Of a DNA stretch of 13,579 nt, positions 13,004 through 13,579 are shown piece after piece. Positions within the stretch are counted from its first letter, which is position 1. Each line of letters opens with the position of its first letter. Source of the DNA: Desulfobacteraceae bacterium (GTDB taxonomy: Bacteria; Desulfobacterota; Desulfobacteria; Desulfobacterales; Desulfobacteraceae); contig JAFLJU010000244.1 of the NCBI GenBank assembly GCA_022712835.1, positions 1-13,579 on the forward strand. Direction: 5' to 3'. A model generated the notes under the pieces. The model did no database searches, had not been told where the DNA came from, and worked only from the letters and a program-made list of their open reading frames with translations. The position numbers were made by a program, and so were the translations under genes.

Positions 13004-13579
13004 ATGGAATCCTATCTGCCCAAACTTCGACAATTGATTAAAACCGCCAGAATTGAACAGGCCAGAGAAGTGCTTTCAATGTTAGCGTCCCGACCGGACA
13101 GCGAACGCCAGGAAGTGATTGAAATGCTGGCCCTGGCACCGGAAAAGACCGCCCTGTCCCTGCTGTCTTTTCTACTGGGAGAAACGAATATTTCCCCTGA
13201 CACCCGGGAGCGCCTCTTTCAACTGGCAACGGACAGAGCCCACCTGGATTTTACCTTTGCAGAGATTCTTTTGAAATACGGCGACCGATCACAACTGGTT
13301 CAGTTATCCCCTTTATTTAAACATATTCTATCCAATGAGACTGATGAAGCGCTGTTAATCATGATCATTGTGACTGTGGGAAAACTAAAGCTGGACAGTT
13401 TAATTGACGAAGTGGCAGAATTCATATTCTATGATCATATGGGGTTAAAATCCGATGCAATAAATGCCATGGAACAAATCGGCACCCCCAACGCCATGGA
13501 AAAACTTAAAAAGGTTGCATTAACCGATAAATGCGACCCGCAAATCCTGGATGCCATTGACAGATTAACTCCCCATAAG
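13004..13579 (+). CDS. HEAT-repeat-like helical protein (partial at right edge)
   Basis: Open for 192 codons from the ATG at 13004 to the last base with no stop. A strong AAGGAGAG, lying in the last codons of galE, precedes the ATG, which is two bases after the galE stop, so the two are probably co-transcribed. The sequence is nearly all amphipathic helix: MESYLPKLRQLIKTARIEQ, then ALSLLSFLLGE and DEALLIMIIVTVGKLKLDSL. DAINAMEQIGTPNAMEKLKK near 150-170 has the form of a HEAT/PBS-lyase-type repeat. Such repeats serve as protein-binding scaffolds. No enzymatic motif or signal peptide is visible; function unknown. Confidence 0.75.
   Translation, partial: MESYLPKLRQLIKTARIEQAREVLSMLASRPDSERQEVIEMLALAPEKTALSLLSFLLGETNISPDTRERLFQLATDRAHLDFTFAEILLKYGDRSQLVQLSPLFKHILSNETDEALLIMIIVTVGKLKLDSLIDEVAEFIFYDHMGLKSDAINAMEQIGTPNAMEKLKKVALTDKCDPQILDAIDRLTPHK

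Overview
The window reads as chromosomal DNA of a Gram-negative anaerobe, most likely a sulfate-reducing deltaproteobacterium of the Desulfobacterales type. This is an inference from the style of the lipopolysaccharide (LPS) genes, the moderate GC content, and a HesB/IscA-like gene with an in-frame TGA that looks like a selenocysteine codon. No rRNA, tRNA, transposase or CRISPR array was seen.

Positions 1-8661 (minus strand) hold one tightly packed LPS operon. Transcription runs from right to left: lptG (LPS export permease), waaA (Kdo transferase), lpxK (lipid A 4'-kinase), waaF (heptosyltransferase II), a second family 9 heptosyltransferase, a family 2 glycosyltransferase, an O-antigen ligase/polymerase-type membrane protein, and a WaaE-like family 2 glycosyltransferase that runs off the left edge. 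Together they finish lipid A, add Kdo, heptoses and core sugars, attach or polymerise O-antigen, and export LPS. Several junctions overlap by 1-14 bases. A consensus-like promoter (8713-8741) lies upstream of lptG.

Positions 8662-11301: thiN (thiamine diphosphokinase, plus strand) faces a minus-strand lipoprotein with a FliL-like C-terminal domain. A divergent plus-strand gene for a predicted DEDD exonuclease/RNase H-like protein ends at a strong hairpin shared with the convergent hesB gene.

Positions 11302-13579: the HesB/IscA-like selenoprotein gene (minus, 11359-11676) diverges from galE (plus), which is followed directly by the start of a HEAT-repeat-like gene cut by the right edge. The region between hesB and galE holds three short segments that can form mutually exclusive hairpins, each beside a run of seven T or A.

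The best leads are: (1) the selenocysteine TGA with a good SECIS-like stem-loop at the right distance; (2) tandem repeats with a 15-base (sometimes 18-base) period at four places in the LPS operon: the GT2 C-terminus, inside lpxK, in the waaF/GT9 gap and inside the GT9 gene; (3) a probable CTG or ATT start behind a perfect AGGAGG in the GT9 gene; (4) a G9 tract in the same gene; (5) the attenuator-like structure before galE.
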